Source: Chara braunii (lineage: Eukaryota; Streptophyta; Charophyceae; Charales; Characeae). From it: DNA of 26,782 bases. The stretch lies in assembly GCA_003427395.1 (NCBI GenBank), contig BFEA01000335.1, positions 1,537,421 through 1,564,202 on the forward strand. The letters are read 5' to 3'. Position numbers and translations under genes: made by a program. Position 1 is the first letter of the stretch. Each line of letters opens with the position of its first letter. Of this stretch, positions 9,826 to 18,704 are shown piece by piece. The notes under the pieces were generated by a model. The model did no database searches and was not told the DNA's origin. It was given only the letters and a program-made list of their open reading frames with translations.

Positions 9826-10650
9826 GGTCAGACCAGTTCCATAAGATTGGACGGCCTGACCACTGTATTTTATTTTTGAATTGCATAGAGAATCAGACCA
9901 GTTTCATAAGATTGGAGGGTCTGATTGCTCTGAATTGTGAGGGTTTGACTGTGGTTGACTTTCAGGGGCCAAATCTGTACCATAAGATTGGAGGGTTTGG
10001 TTGTCATGTTTTGTTGGGGTTTTGTTCTGTTTCTTTTGTTTTTAGTCGAGGAGGTATGAGCAAGTCCACAAGATTGGACGGCTCAGCCCCTTCCTGTTTC
10101 ATTCTGAGGGACTAATTCTCGCTGAGGGGAAGGCATGTCCATAAGATTGGACGGCCTTGGACTCATGCAACACATAGTCGATCAGAGAAAAACGAACTTT
10201 GCAACAGACCAAATATGTCCCATAAGATTGGACGGTCTGGCCCAATGCCTCGCACATGCTAGAACCCAAAAGGTTAAACTTTGGCTATATTTTATATTAT
10301 TCCATTTATGAACAGGCTAGCCAAGCATGGGTTCCATAAGATTGGACGGTCTGGCTATAGCTTATCATGGAATGAAGAGAGTATAGCTAAGAGTATAATT
10401 AAAGGTAACCCTGGGCAGGCTGGGCCTTGTTCTAAGATGAACGGCTCAGTCCTATGCCCAGCTTTTGAACACCAAGCTCAGAGAGGTATATATAACCTGG
10501 ATATTAAAGAGTTCGGGGCGGCTGAGACTTGTTCTACGATGAACGGCTTAGTCATATGCCCAAAAGGAAGAGAAAAGTAGTTGTGCAACCTGTTCGTGTA
10601 TACTCGATGGCTGAGTCATGCAGGTTCCATAAGATTGGACGGCTTGACTT
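9826..10650 (+). repeat. Array of ten hairpins with a conserved hexaloop and covarying stems
   Basis: Ten units start near 9826, 9891, 9967, 10053, 10130, 10205, 10318, 10418, 10520 and 10613, 65-113 bases apart. Each has an apical stem closing a six-base loop: TAAGAT in eight units, CAAGAT in unit 4, TACGAT in unit 9. The apical stem is UCCA/UGGA or a close variant in units 1-7 and 10, but GUUC/GAAC in units 8 and 9, a complete compensatory switch. Basal stems differ in sequence yet still pair: GGTCAGACC/GGCCTGACC, AATCAGACC/GGTCTGATT (9 of 9), GGCCAAATC/GGTTTGGTT with wobbles, TGAGC/GCTCA, AAGGC/GCCTT, CAGACC/GGTCTG, TAGCCA/TGGCTA, GGCTGGGCC/GGCTCAGTC. Unit 8 has a further outer stem CTGGGCA/TGCCCAG (10411-10417 with 10455-10461). 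No coding sense. The pattern points to selection on RNA, or single-stranded DNA, structure. Confidence 0.85.
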
Positions 10651-10946
10651 TATGCCCTATGTAAGCTGGGTATAAGGGAATAAAGCATCGAGAGATTACG
10701 AACTATTGTCTGTCAAGTTGGTTTGGGGATGGTGAGAGTACTTACCTTTGTGGTTTGGCATTGCATGTGGCTGAGTGAGGCTACTACTTGGTTTGAGTTT
10801 CAGGTTGACAGGTAGTTGCTTTAGAGGCTCGCCTCGTGCTAGAGGGATAGGAGTTAGTTCAATTTTTGCATTTTCTGGGCTAAGTTTTTTTTACTTAGAT
10901 CAATTCTCGCATTTTTTGGGATCTTTTATTATACTTGGCTTTGTAT

Positions 10947-11238
10947 AAATTTTGGTAAGCTACTTTCTCTACGGGAAGCGCTACCGAAATTTCAGCAAAT
11001 CCAAGGAGTTAGTCAAATTTTGACTTGTCAAAGTTCAACTTGTCTAAAGTTTGTATATGACTTAGTAAAAATTTGGAAAGTCTCATTTTTTAAAGGGAGT
11101 GCTGCCCAAATGTTTGTTAATTCAGGGAGTTAGACAAAATTGGACTTTGGAAAGTCAAAGACTAATTTTGTTTTCATATTCGGGCTGATATAAATTTTGG
11201 AAAGACACTTTTCCTACGGGAAGCGCTGCCGAAATTTT
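10947..11238 (+). repeat. Three-copy tandem repeat, about 123-bp period, with AAATTTTGG/CCGAAATTT stems
   Basis: Three related units. Each begins with AAATTTTGG or similar, has a ...GGGAAGCGCT(A/G)CC-like core (GGGAGTGCTGCC in unit 2), and is closed by CCGAAATTT or CCAAAT. Arms are 10947-10955 with 10984-10992, 11069-11076 with 11106-11113, and 11192-11200 with 11229-11237. A GGAGTTAG motif follows each unit. Wobbles and substitutions keep the stems paired except for one mismatch in unit 2. Non-coding, immediately downstream of the ten-hairpin array. Confidence 0.7.
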
Positions 11239-12085
11239 CTTGATTCACAGGAGTTAGATTATATTTTCACAGGTGGCGATTCTGGCGATCCATCCTGAAT
11301 AGGGGAGATTCTGCCGTTGGTCTACCTTTGCTTTGGGCACTGCCTTAGAGGTAGGCTTAAACTTAGTTGGCAGATAGCTTTGAGTGAGAATGTGCTATTC
11401 AGGTTCATCTCCCATATACTGATGATTTAGTTTGGGCATTGACCTGTTTTATGGTACAGACCTTTCTTGGACATTCAATTCAGGACTAGGAGTAGTTTCA
11501 GCTTGATCCTACGAGGATCATCTTCTGTTATCACTCATAACAAGTCGGTTGCCAATTCGTCGGTTTACGATTCAACTCCAATCCACTCTTGCCACTCAAC
11601 CTAAAGGTTTTAGCCCTGTGGTTTGAACTGTTTCATTGTATTTTCATCTGGACTTTATTGAATGGCTATTTAACAAAAGTACTGAGTATTTTATTTTGGG
11701 GAGTTGCACGAGAGTGAGGTTTGTGTGGCTAAAGCAAAGGGTATGAGTATAGAGAATTGTTGAAGTTGACCCCGTGTAGTGCGTTGACTTTTGTCGAATC
11801 TTTGATGTGATTGCAGGTATGGTTGTGGTTCGGCTTCTGGATGTGTTTGCCTGCGATTACATACATATATGGTTGAGAGGAGTCTCACTGTGGTTGTGAG
11901 AAATGATCGCCCTATATAAATAAGCCTTATATATATATTTATATGTGTCTTGGGTATGCGCGCGGCTTACTGTAATCGTGCACAAGGGGTAACCAGATTA
12001 TGGCTTGAGAGAAAAGGAAGACCGTCTTCTATCCTTTGCTTTTTAGAAATTTCATGGTTGAACGTTGTAGTCCGTGGTAGCCGTC
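11239..12085. other. Non-coding stretch with a TATA-like sequence
   Basis: No ORF of interest. TATATAAATA at 11913-11922 resembles a plant TATA box on + and would lie about 170 bases upstream of the hairpin-dense stretch. It also pairs with a downstream TATTTATA, so it may just be part of an AT palindrome. Nothing else seen. Confidence 0.4.
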
Positions 12086-12349
12086 AAAGTCAAACCCCTT
12101 GACTTTTGCCCAGGCCCGGGATAAGACTCATCCTCATGGCCGCAAGAAGCGACTGCCACCACAGGTATGGACCTGTGTACCACCCACTGTGCACAAAGTG
12201 CAGAAGAGGGTGTGTGGTCTTCAACCGCGCATGGCGGTTGTCCAGCGTCGAGAGATTAACCCTCAAGGCGCGTGTCAGCCGACACTTGAGTGTCGAATGC
12301 GACCCTCGAGATTAACGAGGACCGCGTGAGTATGGGTACTACATAGTAC
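12086..12349 (+). other. Hairpin-dense segment, possible structured RNA
   Basis: Five clean inverted repeats occur within 264 bases: AAAGTCAA/TTGACTTT around a five-base loop (12086-12106), CAACCGC/GCGGTTG (12222-12240), GTGTC/GACAC with flanking CTCAA/TTGAG (12262-12290), CCTCG/CGAGG (12304-12320) and GTACTA/TAGTAC (12336-12349). The motif GAGATTAAC occurs twice with slight change. A 69-residue open frame on + (12106-12315) contains an LCTKC pair but has no other protein signal. I do not recognise an RNA family. Confidence 0.45.
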
Positions 12350-12999
12350 GTCATCACTGCGACCGCTTGCGTACGCTTGCATTGCGAGTCGACATGAGTT
12401 AGCCCTGTGTCCGCGCGGTTTTATACCGAGTCTCGCCCGCGACGCCTATTCGATTTCCGCGTTGGGAAGTTATGGGACGGCTACTGAAGGGACTAGGAGT
12501 GTTGTCGCGTTGTTCGATGTGCGGTGTGTGCGTTTTATTTTTGTGTTCGTAAGGTGGTGTGTGCATGGTGTGTGGGATGTGTCCTAGTCGACCGACGACG
12601 AGCCGCACTTGGGACTTCAGCCCCCCCCAGATGTCGGTTCGCGTGCGGGTCCGATAGGCGTAGTACCGCGCGTACCCCCTATGCTACAACCAACGAGAAA
12701 CACCCTCGGTTGGTCCACCTCTGCGATTGCAACTGATTAGCTTTCGTATTGTGGACTGGTAGCTTGGCGGGGATACGCCCACCGAAGGGAGGTGACAGCT
12801 CCCGTAAGGTGGAGGTAAGTTGTGCCTCGCATAGGCTCTATCCTGTTGTAGGGGCTCGCGAGAGGTATGGCTGGCGCACTCGGCCGGAGCTGCCTAAGGA
12901 AGCTCCATTTGTGTGTTTGTGACGAGGTTGGTCCAACTCGTGCGTGACGCGGCCAAGAGGGTCCCGTGCTGCCCCGTGCGGTGCCGGACCGATGCGTCC
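12350..12999. other. Non-coding stretch between the hairpin segment and the Penelope-like element
   Basis: No gene recognised. One clear hairpin pairs ACCAACGAG with CTCGGTTGGT (12689-12714, one bulge). A minus-strand open frame continues from the RT through here to 12838, but its residues after motif C have no RT character, so it is treated as unrelated sequence. Confidence 0.5.
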
Positions 13000-14009
13000 G
13001 ACAACGACGAAAACTGATACGTCGTCAACAAAACGCAATCCCGCAAACAATCTCTTTTGTCCTCCCAACGAGATCATGAAGTCCCACTCGCTCTTTGCAC
13101 ACATCAAGCATGCCAATGGGGGGCTGGAACTCTTTCCCATTGGTATCCCAACCACTTGTTGAATCAAAATCCCACAAGCTCGAGTGAAACAAAATTCCAG
13201 TTCAAAATTCACGAAAGAGATCAAATATTCAAAGGACACGAACGTGTAGCCTTCAAGATATTGACTCTTACTCAGCCGAGCACCCTTCCTTCTTCGTTTT
13301 ACAAACACCCCCTTATACCCTTTCTGTGAGAACCACCACACAACCCATTCAACAGCAGCGCTAACAGCCCTATGCGGTAACCTACTAAACATATCATTGA
13401 TATCAAATGAGGCACCAATAATTCTTACATTCTGTCTACTCCTGGCAAAACGTCCGTCAATCCTGCGCAACCTTTCCTTCATCGCTGATACTGATTTAAG
13501 ATTGAAATGAGTGGACTCAGACAGGGCGAATAGGAGGCAGTTAATCCCTTTTGCTACTACTTTACATGTCTTAACCGACGGTTTCATAAAGGTAGGGCAG
13601 ATTGGGCGGTATCTCCCGGTGTCCTTATGTTTTGGTAGAGCGTAAGCACACCCGATATTACCCTTCCCATCCCATTTTCCCTGCTTGGACAAACCCCTTT
13701 TCTCATATTCGAATTTTCCCACCGCAAGCAGAACCTCCTCCTTATCCGCACATACCCTGTATCCATCGTTCAACAGAAAGGTATCGTCCATCCCCTTTTC
13801 GTACAGCAACGGTCACAAAACAAGAGGTCCAAAGGAGCCAGCACCAGCCCCTGCAATTTTTCACGCAAGGTCAAAACCGAGTCAAGACCATTGTCAGCCG
13901 TGTACGACATGTTGGTTACAAAACAGTCTCTGATTTCTTCGGCTGAAAAGGTGTGTTCACTCGTCGCGAGCTTCGATGAAACTGCCCACGTCCGAAAGGC
14001 GTCAGACAA
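13000..14009 (-). pseudogene. Penelope-like reverse transcriptase, truncated and frameshifted
   Basis: The N-terminal RT portion lies in the frame from 14009 (SAEEIRDCFVTN, then GLVLAPLD). It shifts frame near 13810 and continues from 13809. Motifs seen in that frame: ALPKHKDTGRYRPICP (fingers), GASFDINDMFSRLP (motif A with the first catalytic Asp), an inserted basic stretch KGVFVKRRRKGARLSKSQ that may be the insertion-in-fingers-type segment, QQVVGIPMGKSSSPPLA (motif B) and RFVDDVSVFVV (motif C, DD at 13021-13026). After motif C the sequence turns into an unrelated G/R/P-rich tail to the stop at 12838. Motifs D and E and the thumb are missing. The enzyme would prime on nicked DNA and is related to telomerase RT. 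This copy cannot be active. Confidence 0.8.
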
Positions 14010-15403
14010 CTCAGTACCAACTCGGGTCTCCCTTCGACTGTCTTCCCATCTAGGTTCTTCGAGTTAAGAGCGATGGATGGCACTCCCTCGTATTCGCTAA
14101 TTCGGAAATGCACGTGCCCGTCCCTCTTTGGGTAGGGCATCCCAACACAATGACAACTGGTAGCACGAACCGACGCGAACCGTCGGTGATTGTGTAGGAT
14201 GTCTCCAACATTGGGGCATATCTTCCACACTACGCGTGCTCTACGCTTTACCATCTCCTTTATAGCCGAATCGATCTGCATGCTACCCACTCTTCTCCTA
14301 ATCACGCGCATTATCTCACTTTTTTTAACGCCTTCGTCGTACTGCGTTTTCACAATGATTCTCGATCTTACATTCACTCCATGAGCATCTCGAATTACTC
14401 TAGAAATCATCAGTCTAGCCTTGGTTCTACTCCGTCTCGTGTTAAACGTTTTGGCTGCATTATAGTATCTGACTAATTCCTCTAGTCTCTTCTCTCCGAG
14501 GTTTCTTTGTCTCCGTGGATTTTTGAACATTCGCACCAGATCATCGCGAAGAGCCAAGGTCACAGGTGAGGCCTCTGTCACGCGTCGAAGAGTAATACTC
14601 CCTGCTGTTTTAAGAATACCTTTACACTGTCTAAGTGGTCTCGTCCTCCTCCCATGCTTGACCCGTGTCTCCCCAAATAGTCGTCTAACCACTCGCCATC
14701 CCTCAGCCCATGTATTCCCTCCATTGCAGTGGATAACTACATCCCCTTTCTTCCTTACTAGGCTCCTCAGGACATCTATAACTCTCACTGTACCTTCGGG
14801 TGTACCGTCAACTCGAATCTCAACCAATCTATCGGTGTCTCTCCGGTAATCCGTCCTCCTGCCATCGCCCACTTCTGACCATCTGGTCCGTTCACGTTTC
14901 CCGGGTCTGCGTTTCGTCTTCTTCGACGCTTTCTTGGTTTTGATGGATCGGACATTAAGCGATGGCGACCAATGTCGAATTAGTGTCTGCTCAACTGCCT
15001 CCAACTCCGTTCGATCGTTACTGGTGAAGATCAGAAGAGCCACATACCGATGCACGTCAACTTTGCCCAACCAATTATAGAGCAACCTTCTACGTTTCTT
15101 GCCCTTCTTATTTCCTAGCCTGCAGTGCTCGCCCCATCTCGTCGACAATTCCCTCTCCGTCATACCAATGTAAACCTGCTTATGCCACGGAGATATGAGG
15201 ACGTAGACGCAGTTTCTAGGTTCGGCCAATTCGAAAGTCCCTTTGTCGACCTCATCCTGCCAGTACCTCACGAACTTCTCGCCCCATCTAATTCTCCCCG
15301 TCAACACTAAAGCGACCGTTAAAGCTCGAAACAATCTTTCGTCGTTCTTACACTTTCCACCACTTACCTGCCTTCGCTCGCTCAAAAGCTTAGCCAGAGC
15401 CAA
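13916..15403 (-). pseudogene. GIY-YIG endonuclease and CxC linker of the Penelope-like element
   Basis: 495 open residues. The GIY-YIG nuclease core is at about residues 65-151: VYVLI (66-70), VYIGMT with YIG at 78-80, catalytic-type Arg 89 in STRWGEH, Glu 138 in LEAVEQTLI, and Asn 150 in SPSLNVR. It would nick the target DNA to start integration. A long basic region follows (many R and K), then SCHCVG at residues 416-421 (14147-14155 covers C-H-C), matching the linker motif of N-terminal-EN elements. The frame then shifts before the RT, around 13960-14020. No ATG opens the frame: it is in the same frame as the SAP-like segment upstream and separated from it only by a TGA at 15428-15430, so the endonuclease is probably an internal domain of one long polyprotein. 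Confidence 0.85.
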
Positions 15404-15427
15404 GTAGTCGTCGCAATGACCGACTTC

Positions 15428-15900
15428 TCACTCCGATTCCTCATCCGAGAATGATGTCTCGGAAAGAGAAGGATCGGCCTTAGCCTCCTCTTGCTCCCCT
15501 TTAATCACCACTCCTTTAGCACTCCTGGTATTCACACGTGGTGTGCACGGCAGCGGGATCACTGAGAGGTCGTACGCCACAGCGATCCAGCGAGTGATTA
15601 GTTGCTTGATCGCCAGTTCCTTATTCCCATACGCAACCTTCTCCCTTCTGCATGCTTCCTTTAGTTCTTCGATAGCCAGCGCATCGTAGAAGTCCAGACA
15701 CTCTTGCTCGTATCTCTCCTTCCCTCCTGGTCCGCAGGATGCCGCAATGTGCTTCAAAGATAAATCTATCTTAGCCGGTGTGCTCGTTGTCCCGACATCA
15801 CCGCTTTTCTACCCCCGGAGTTGCTCAATTCGGGCTCGTGATTCTTCCGACAGTTTCACCGCCGGCTTCTTCTCCGGCGTTACCATGGGCAGGTTGTTCC
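15428..15900 (-). pseudogene. SAP-like domain segment upstream of the endonuclease
   Basis: In the endonuclease frame, 15757-15428 encodes LAIEELKEACRREKV, then YGNKELAIKQLITRW (about residues 26-57 from 15757). This resembles the helix-loop-helix of SAP domains, which bind AT-rich DNA. An acidic SETSFSDEESE tail follows and ends at TGA 15428-15430. Upstream the same frame stays protein-like (KLGQAEKRKRGPEVPVGN, later VKLSEESRARIEQLRG) apart from a TAG at 15809-15811. I infer a linker between the coiled coil and the nuclease. A SAP-type domain here is a domain call by eye and needs a profile search. It could help target chromatin or particular DNA. Confidence 0.55.
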
Positions 15901-16621
15901 CTACTGGCACTTCCGGTCCCCGTTTCCGTTTCTCCGCCTGCCCCAACTTGATTGCCACGACTGCAACGTCAGAAGTTCTTCGTCCTCCGTATCATCGGCA
16001 GTTCTAATGGTGCGCGAGGCTATCAGCCGTCGCAGCCGTTCTTTCTCGTCCTGCACGGTCTCGGCAGACGTCCCGCTTCTTAGCGCAACCTTCCCTTTCT
16101 TCTCGTACCTTTCACGCTCTTCCTCCCTGTCTTTGCGCATTTCACTGCGCACAATATGGAGCAGTCTGGCATCACGTTCTTCCTCCAAACATAATCGTTC
16201 CTCATGTCGTAATATCCTTATGTTCTCTCGATTCCTTCTGGCTTCCTCCTCAAGACGTTTCCGTTCTTCTTCCGCTTCTCTTACAATCCGCAGTTTTCTT
16301 TTCTTCCACCATTTGTAACAAGTATTCCCTCATAAGTGCATTCGTATCATCGGTAGTGCTGCTCCGATCACCTCCGCTCTCAGCCGATCTGCTCCTTCGT
16401 GAGAGTGAATCCATGTTCCCCACCATCGTTGGTCTCCCTGTTCGCCCTGGTGCTGTTGCTTGCACCGATGGAACAAAAATCCGGCCAAGCGCTTTGGCTT
16501 TCCAGTACTCAGCACAATCCCTTATGAAGTGGTCACCTTTGCCAAACTTGTAGCACTTGCGATTGTCCGGTGGTAATGACCCATCGCCCTCCATGTTGCT
16601 CGGGATATCCTCCCCGCTCAT
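15901..16621 (-). pseudogene. CCHC-like knuckle plus coiled-coil (gag-like) region of the Penelope-like element
   Basis: Starts at an ATG at 16621. Residues 23-36 read CYKFGKGDHFIRDC, a retroviral-type zinc knuckle (C-x2-C-x4-H-x4-C) in which the second Cys is Phe, followed by a Ser/Arg-rich stretch and REYLLQMVEEKK. The frame then slips near 16295. In the new frame a long E/R/K-rich helix follows (REAEEERKRLEEEARRNREN onward to about 15990), very likely a coiled coil. A knuckle plus coiled coil suggests an RNA-binding, multimerising gag-like function. It lies in the same orientation and directly upstream of the SAP and endonuclease segments. Whether it belonged to the same polyprotein or to a separate ORF1 is unclear. 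Confidence 0.6.
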
Positions 16622-16803
16622 AGGTGGTCTTCAAAGAGAAAACGCCCGCTCTCCCCCCGTCAAACTAAGCGTCGATGTTGCCTGCTGCCAACAATCGTCG
16701 TCGAAACGTTAATCACCAGTCATCGGTCACCAAACATAGATCGCCAAACATAGTCGTCACCTCCACTAGGTACAATCTCCTAGTTGGTTACGACCTTGAG
16801 TCA

Positions 16804-17431
16804 TAGGATTCAAGGAACTGCACACAAAGCAGTCACCAACTGCACGAAGCAATCACCAACTGCACGCAAAGCAGTCAACAGCACACAGGGGCAAATGGTC
16901 CAACACGCTGCATAGTTCATCAAAGCACATCCTTATTAGAAAGAACACACGTTAACACGTGGCTGTTAACGGTGGCGCGTGAAGCACAAAGATGGAAAAT
17001 GATGAGAGTACGATCCAGTCCTCCAACCCACGACCCCCGCTAGCAGTTGCCAGCTCACCCGCCGTTCCCCTTCTGATCGTGCCAATCGCCTTCCGGCGTA
17101 GGAGGATGAANTCACTATCGTCCTACCGATTTATCNTGCTCTAGCTACGTGTTCCATTGTTCCCAAGTCCGGTAAACGTGTGAAGGTTGTGGCGTCCTTC
17201 ATCCTGCCATTCCTCCTAATAGTCCCTACAAACTCAACTAGATACAACACGAAAACGGGTCCTGATGCGGTACGCNGNCAAAAAAACACCCGAAAAAGTT
17301 CAAATATTGCCGACAAAAAACTTCGAACTCAGTACCCGCCCAAAATCGAATATTGCCTGGCCCGGTGGATTTCGGCCGTCCACGTAGCCCAGTACGAGTC
17401 CGCAGAGACAAGCCAGTTCAAATTCCTACAA
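16804..17431. repeat. Long direct repeat, right copy (candidate pseudo-LTR)
   Basis: The 628-bp partner of 4748-5416, same orientation, roughly 98% identical by eye outside the adapter insert. It carries Ns at 17111, 17136, 17276 and 17278; the last two match the N positions of the other copy, and the first two flank the point where the other copy has the adapter. It has the G-box-like CACGTGGC at 16956-16963. It lies 183 bases upstream of the first ATG of the Penelope-like element. TTTCACTTTAG follows at 17437-17447 and also ends at 4750 just inside the left border, a possible 11-base target duplication. Confidence 0.85.
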
Positions 17432-17447
17432 AACGGTTTCACTTTAG

Positions 17448-17598
17448 TTCGGGGTCTAAACAATTTTATTAATTTTTGAAACTTTTTTAGTGGGTTTTGT
17501 ATTATGTGAAGTACACATCTCTAAATTTTCAGAGCAATGAGCTATGCCAAAAAAAAAATGAAAAATCGCCAAAGATGGCGGTGTCGAAAACATGCTCG
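17448..17598. repeat. AT-rich dispersed repeat, right copy
   Basis: Same-orientation relative of 4560-4708, running from TTCGGGG to CATGCTCG. The following bases to 17745 are AT-rich low-complexity sequence without a gene. Confidence 0.6.
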
Positions 17599-17745
17599 TG
17601 CACTCACTAAATTTAATTCTCATTTTATTTTTATTTATTTTTATTATTAGTATTTGTTTTTCGTATTTTATTTTTATTTCAAATTTGGTAAGGAATTCGG
17701 ATGTCTTGCTCAGGCAAATCTTATTTAATTTATTTTTCTCCATAA

Positions 17746-17749
17746 CATA
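17746..17749. repeat. Target-site duplication of the gypsy element, left
   Basis: CATA directly left of the LTR (CATAT if the first T of the LTR is shared). It matches 26436-26439 directly right of the other LTR (CATAT at 26436-26440). Four to six bases is normal for Ty3/gypsy integrases. Confidence 0.8.
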
Positions 17750-18667
17750 TGCAAGGAAGATGAGCACTAGTGAACTCCAGCAATCAAACAGCACCATACA
17801 TATGAGTCCAGATAGTCTTTACCTCGAACCAACAACAGAAATGCATCACGAGATTCACCAAATAAGAACACACCGATAGTTCGTAATTGACAATGCTGAA
17901 ATAGTCTTTCATCATCATCAACGAAGAACAAGAGTTGATATCCTATTGGCGCTCGGCGCCCAGACTACATGTGGCAGATCCTATCTAGCTTAATACTACA
18001 ATGCCGATGTTGACAACAACAGCTTCCTGAAGTACGAGCATACAACGGACAATGCCGCACGCTTCCAGCACCAGGTATGTCTCTCGCAACACTAACAACC
18101 CCGATCCACACCACACAGATGCCACTAGCACCCAAGGACCACCATGCGTCACACCCAGCTCACAGCGGAGCAGCTCGGCTATTGCTGCCCGCTACTTCCT
18201 GCTCGCCCGTGAGAGCGTGAGTGTCAGGCAGCCAGCAAATAGCGCAACAGCGCTCGCGCAGCATGCAGCCAACACCCGAATGCCGAATGAGGAGGCAGGC
18301 CCTTCCCTATATCGAAGTGGCCTACCTGCATCCAGTCCAGGAAGCTTCCAGTAGGCCCCGGTAGGCACAGGCCCAGACCTCACACGAAGGCCCAGGGCCT
18401 GATGGTTGCATGTGCCCAACTGCCCTTGGCCTGCTCGCGGCCTTTCCCACGCGTCTGGCCCATGTCACCATTCAGATACATTTTGCAAAATATGGCCTGG
18501 GCCTGGGCGCTTTCAACCAACTGGCGCAGCGCAACTGTCTTAATTTCACCAGTTGCGGGATACCCTGAAAATTGAGGCCCTGAAGGCTTGTAGCGCCTGC
18601 CTTCACTTAGGGCGGCCGACATGCTGCAAAAAGGGCCCCGAAGGGGCTGAGCGGGCGTAGCCTCGCA
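17750..18667 (-). repeat. 3' LTR of the gypsy element
   Basis: On + it begins TGCAAGGAAG and ends GTAGCCTCGCA, 918 bp, the same length as the other LTR. On the element strand it begins TGCGAGGC and ends CTTCCTTGCA. The inner border touches the polypurine tract. Confidence 0.95.
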
Positions 18668-18678
18668 TTCCCTCCTCC
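18668..18678 (-). other. Polypurine tract
   Basis: Element strand reads GGAGGAGGGAA directly before the 3' LTR, the normal place for priming plus-strand DNA. Confidence 0.85.
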
Positions 18679-18704
18679 ATATCTTCGTTAGTCCTCTGAG
18701 AAGA

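Larger units (their letters stand above)
13000..16621 (-). mobile_element. Penelope-like element with N-terminal GIY-YIG (Chlamys-type), decayed
   Basis: Read on -, the order is a CCHC-like knuckle and coiled coil, a SAP-like motif, a GIY-YIG endonuclease, a linker with SCHC, then a reverse transcriptase with IPMG and FVDD. An endonuclease placed before the RT and joined by a short CxC-bearing linker defines the N-terminal-EN Penelope-like clade (Naiad in animals; Chlamys in green algae, spike mosses and slime molds). The copy has at least three frameshifts and two in-frame stops, and the RT stops after motif C. The leader 16622-16803 has no ORF but carries a direct 10-base repeat CCAAACATAG. 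The 628-bp repeat begins at 16804, which would be the upstream pseudo-LTR. The downstream end is uncertain. Confidence 0.8.

Noticed and set aside
9826-10650. CRISPR array
   Set aside because: Spacing is irregular (65-113 bases), repeats are imperfect with changing stems, and the setting is eukaryotic retroelement DNA with no cas genes.
11421-11431. Hammerhead ribozyme core (CTGATGA), sought because many Penelope-like elements carry one
   Set aside because: CTGATGA-like strings occur here and elsewhere, but no GAAA partner and no three-stem arrangement was found.
12106-12315. 69-residue open frame with an LCTKC pair, possible small zinc-binding protein
   Set aside because: It lies across several perfect hairpins, and an alternative frame is open over the same bases. 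No further cysteine/histidine spacing of a known finger.
4748-17431. LTR retrotransposon bounded by the 628-bp repeats
   Set aside because: No TG..CA ends, no polypurine tract and no convincing primer site on either strand, and no LTR-type gag-pol inside. Pseudo-LTRs fit better.
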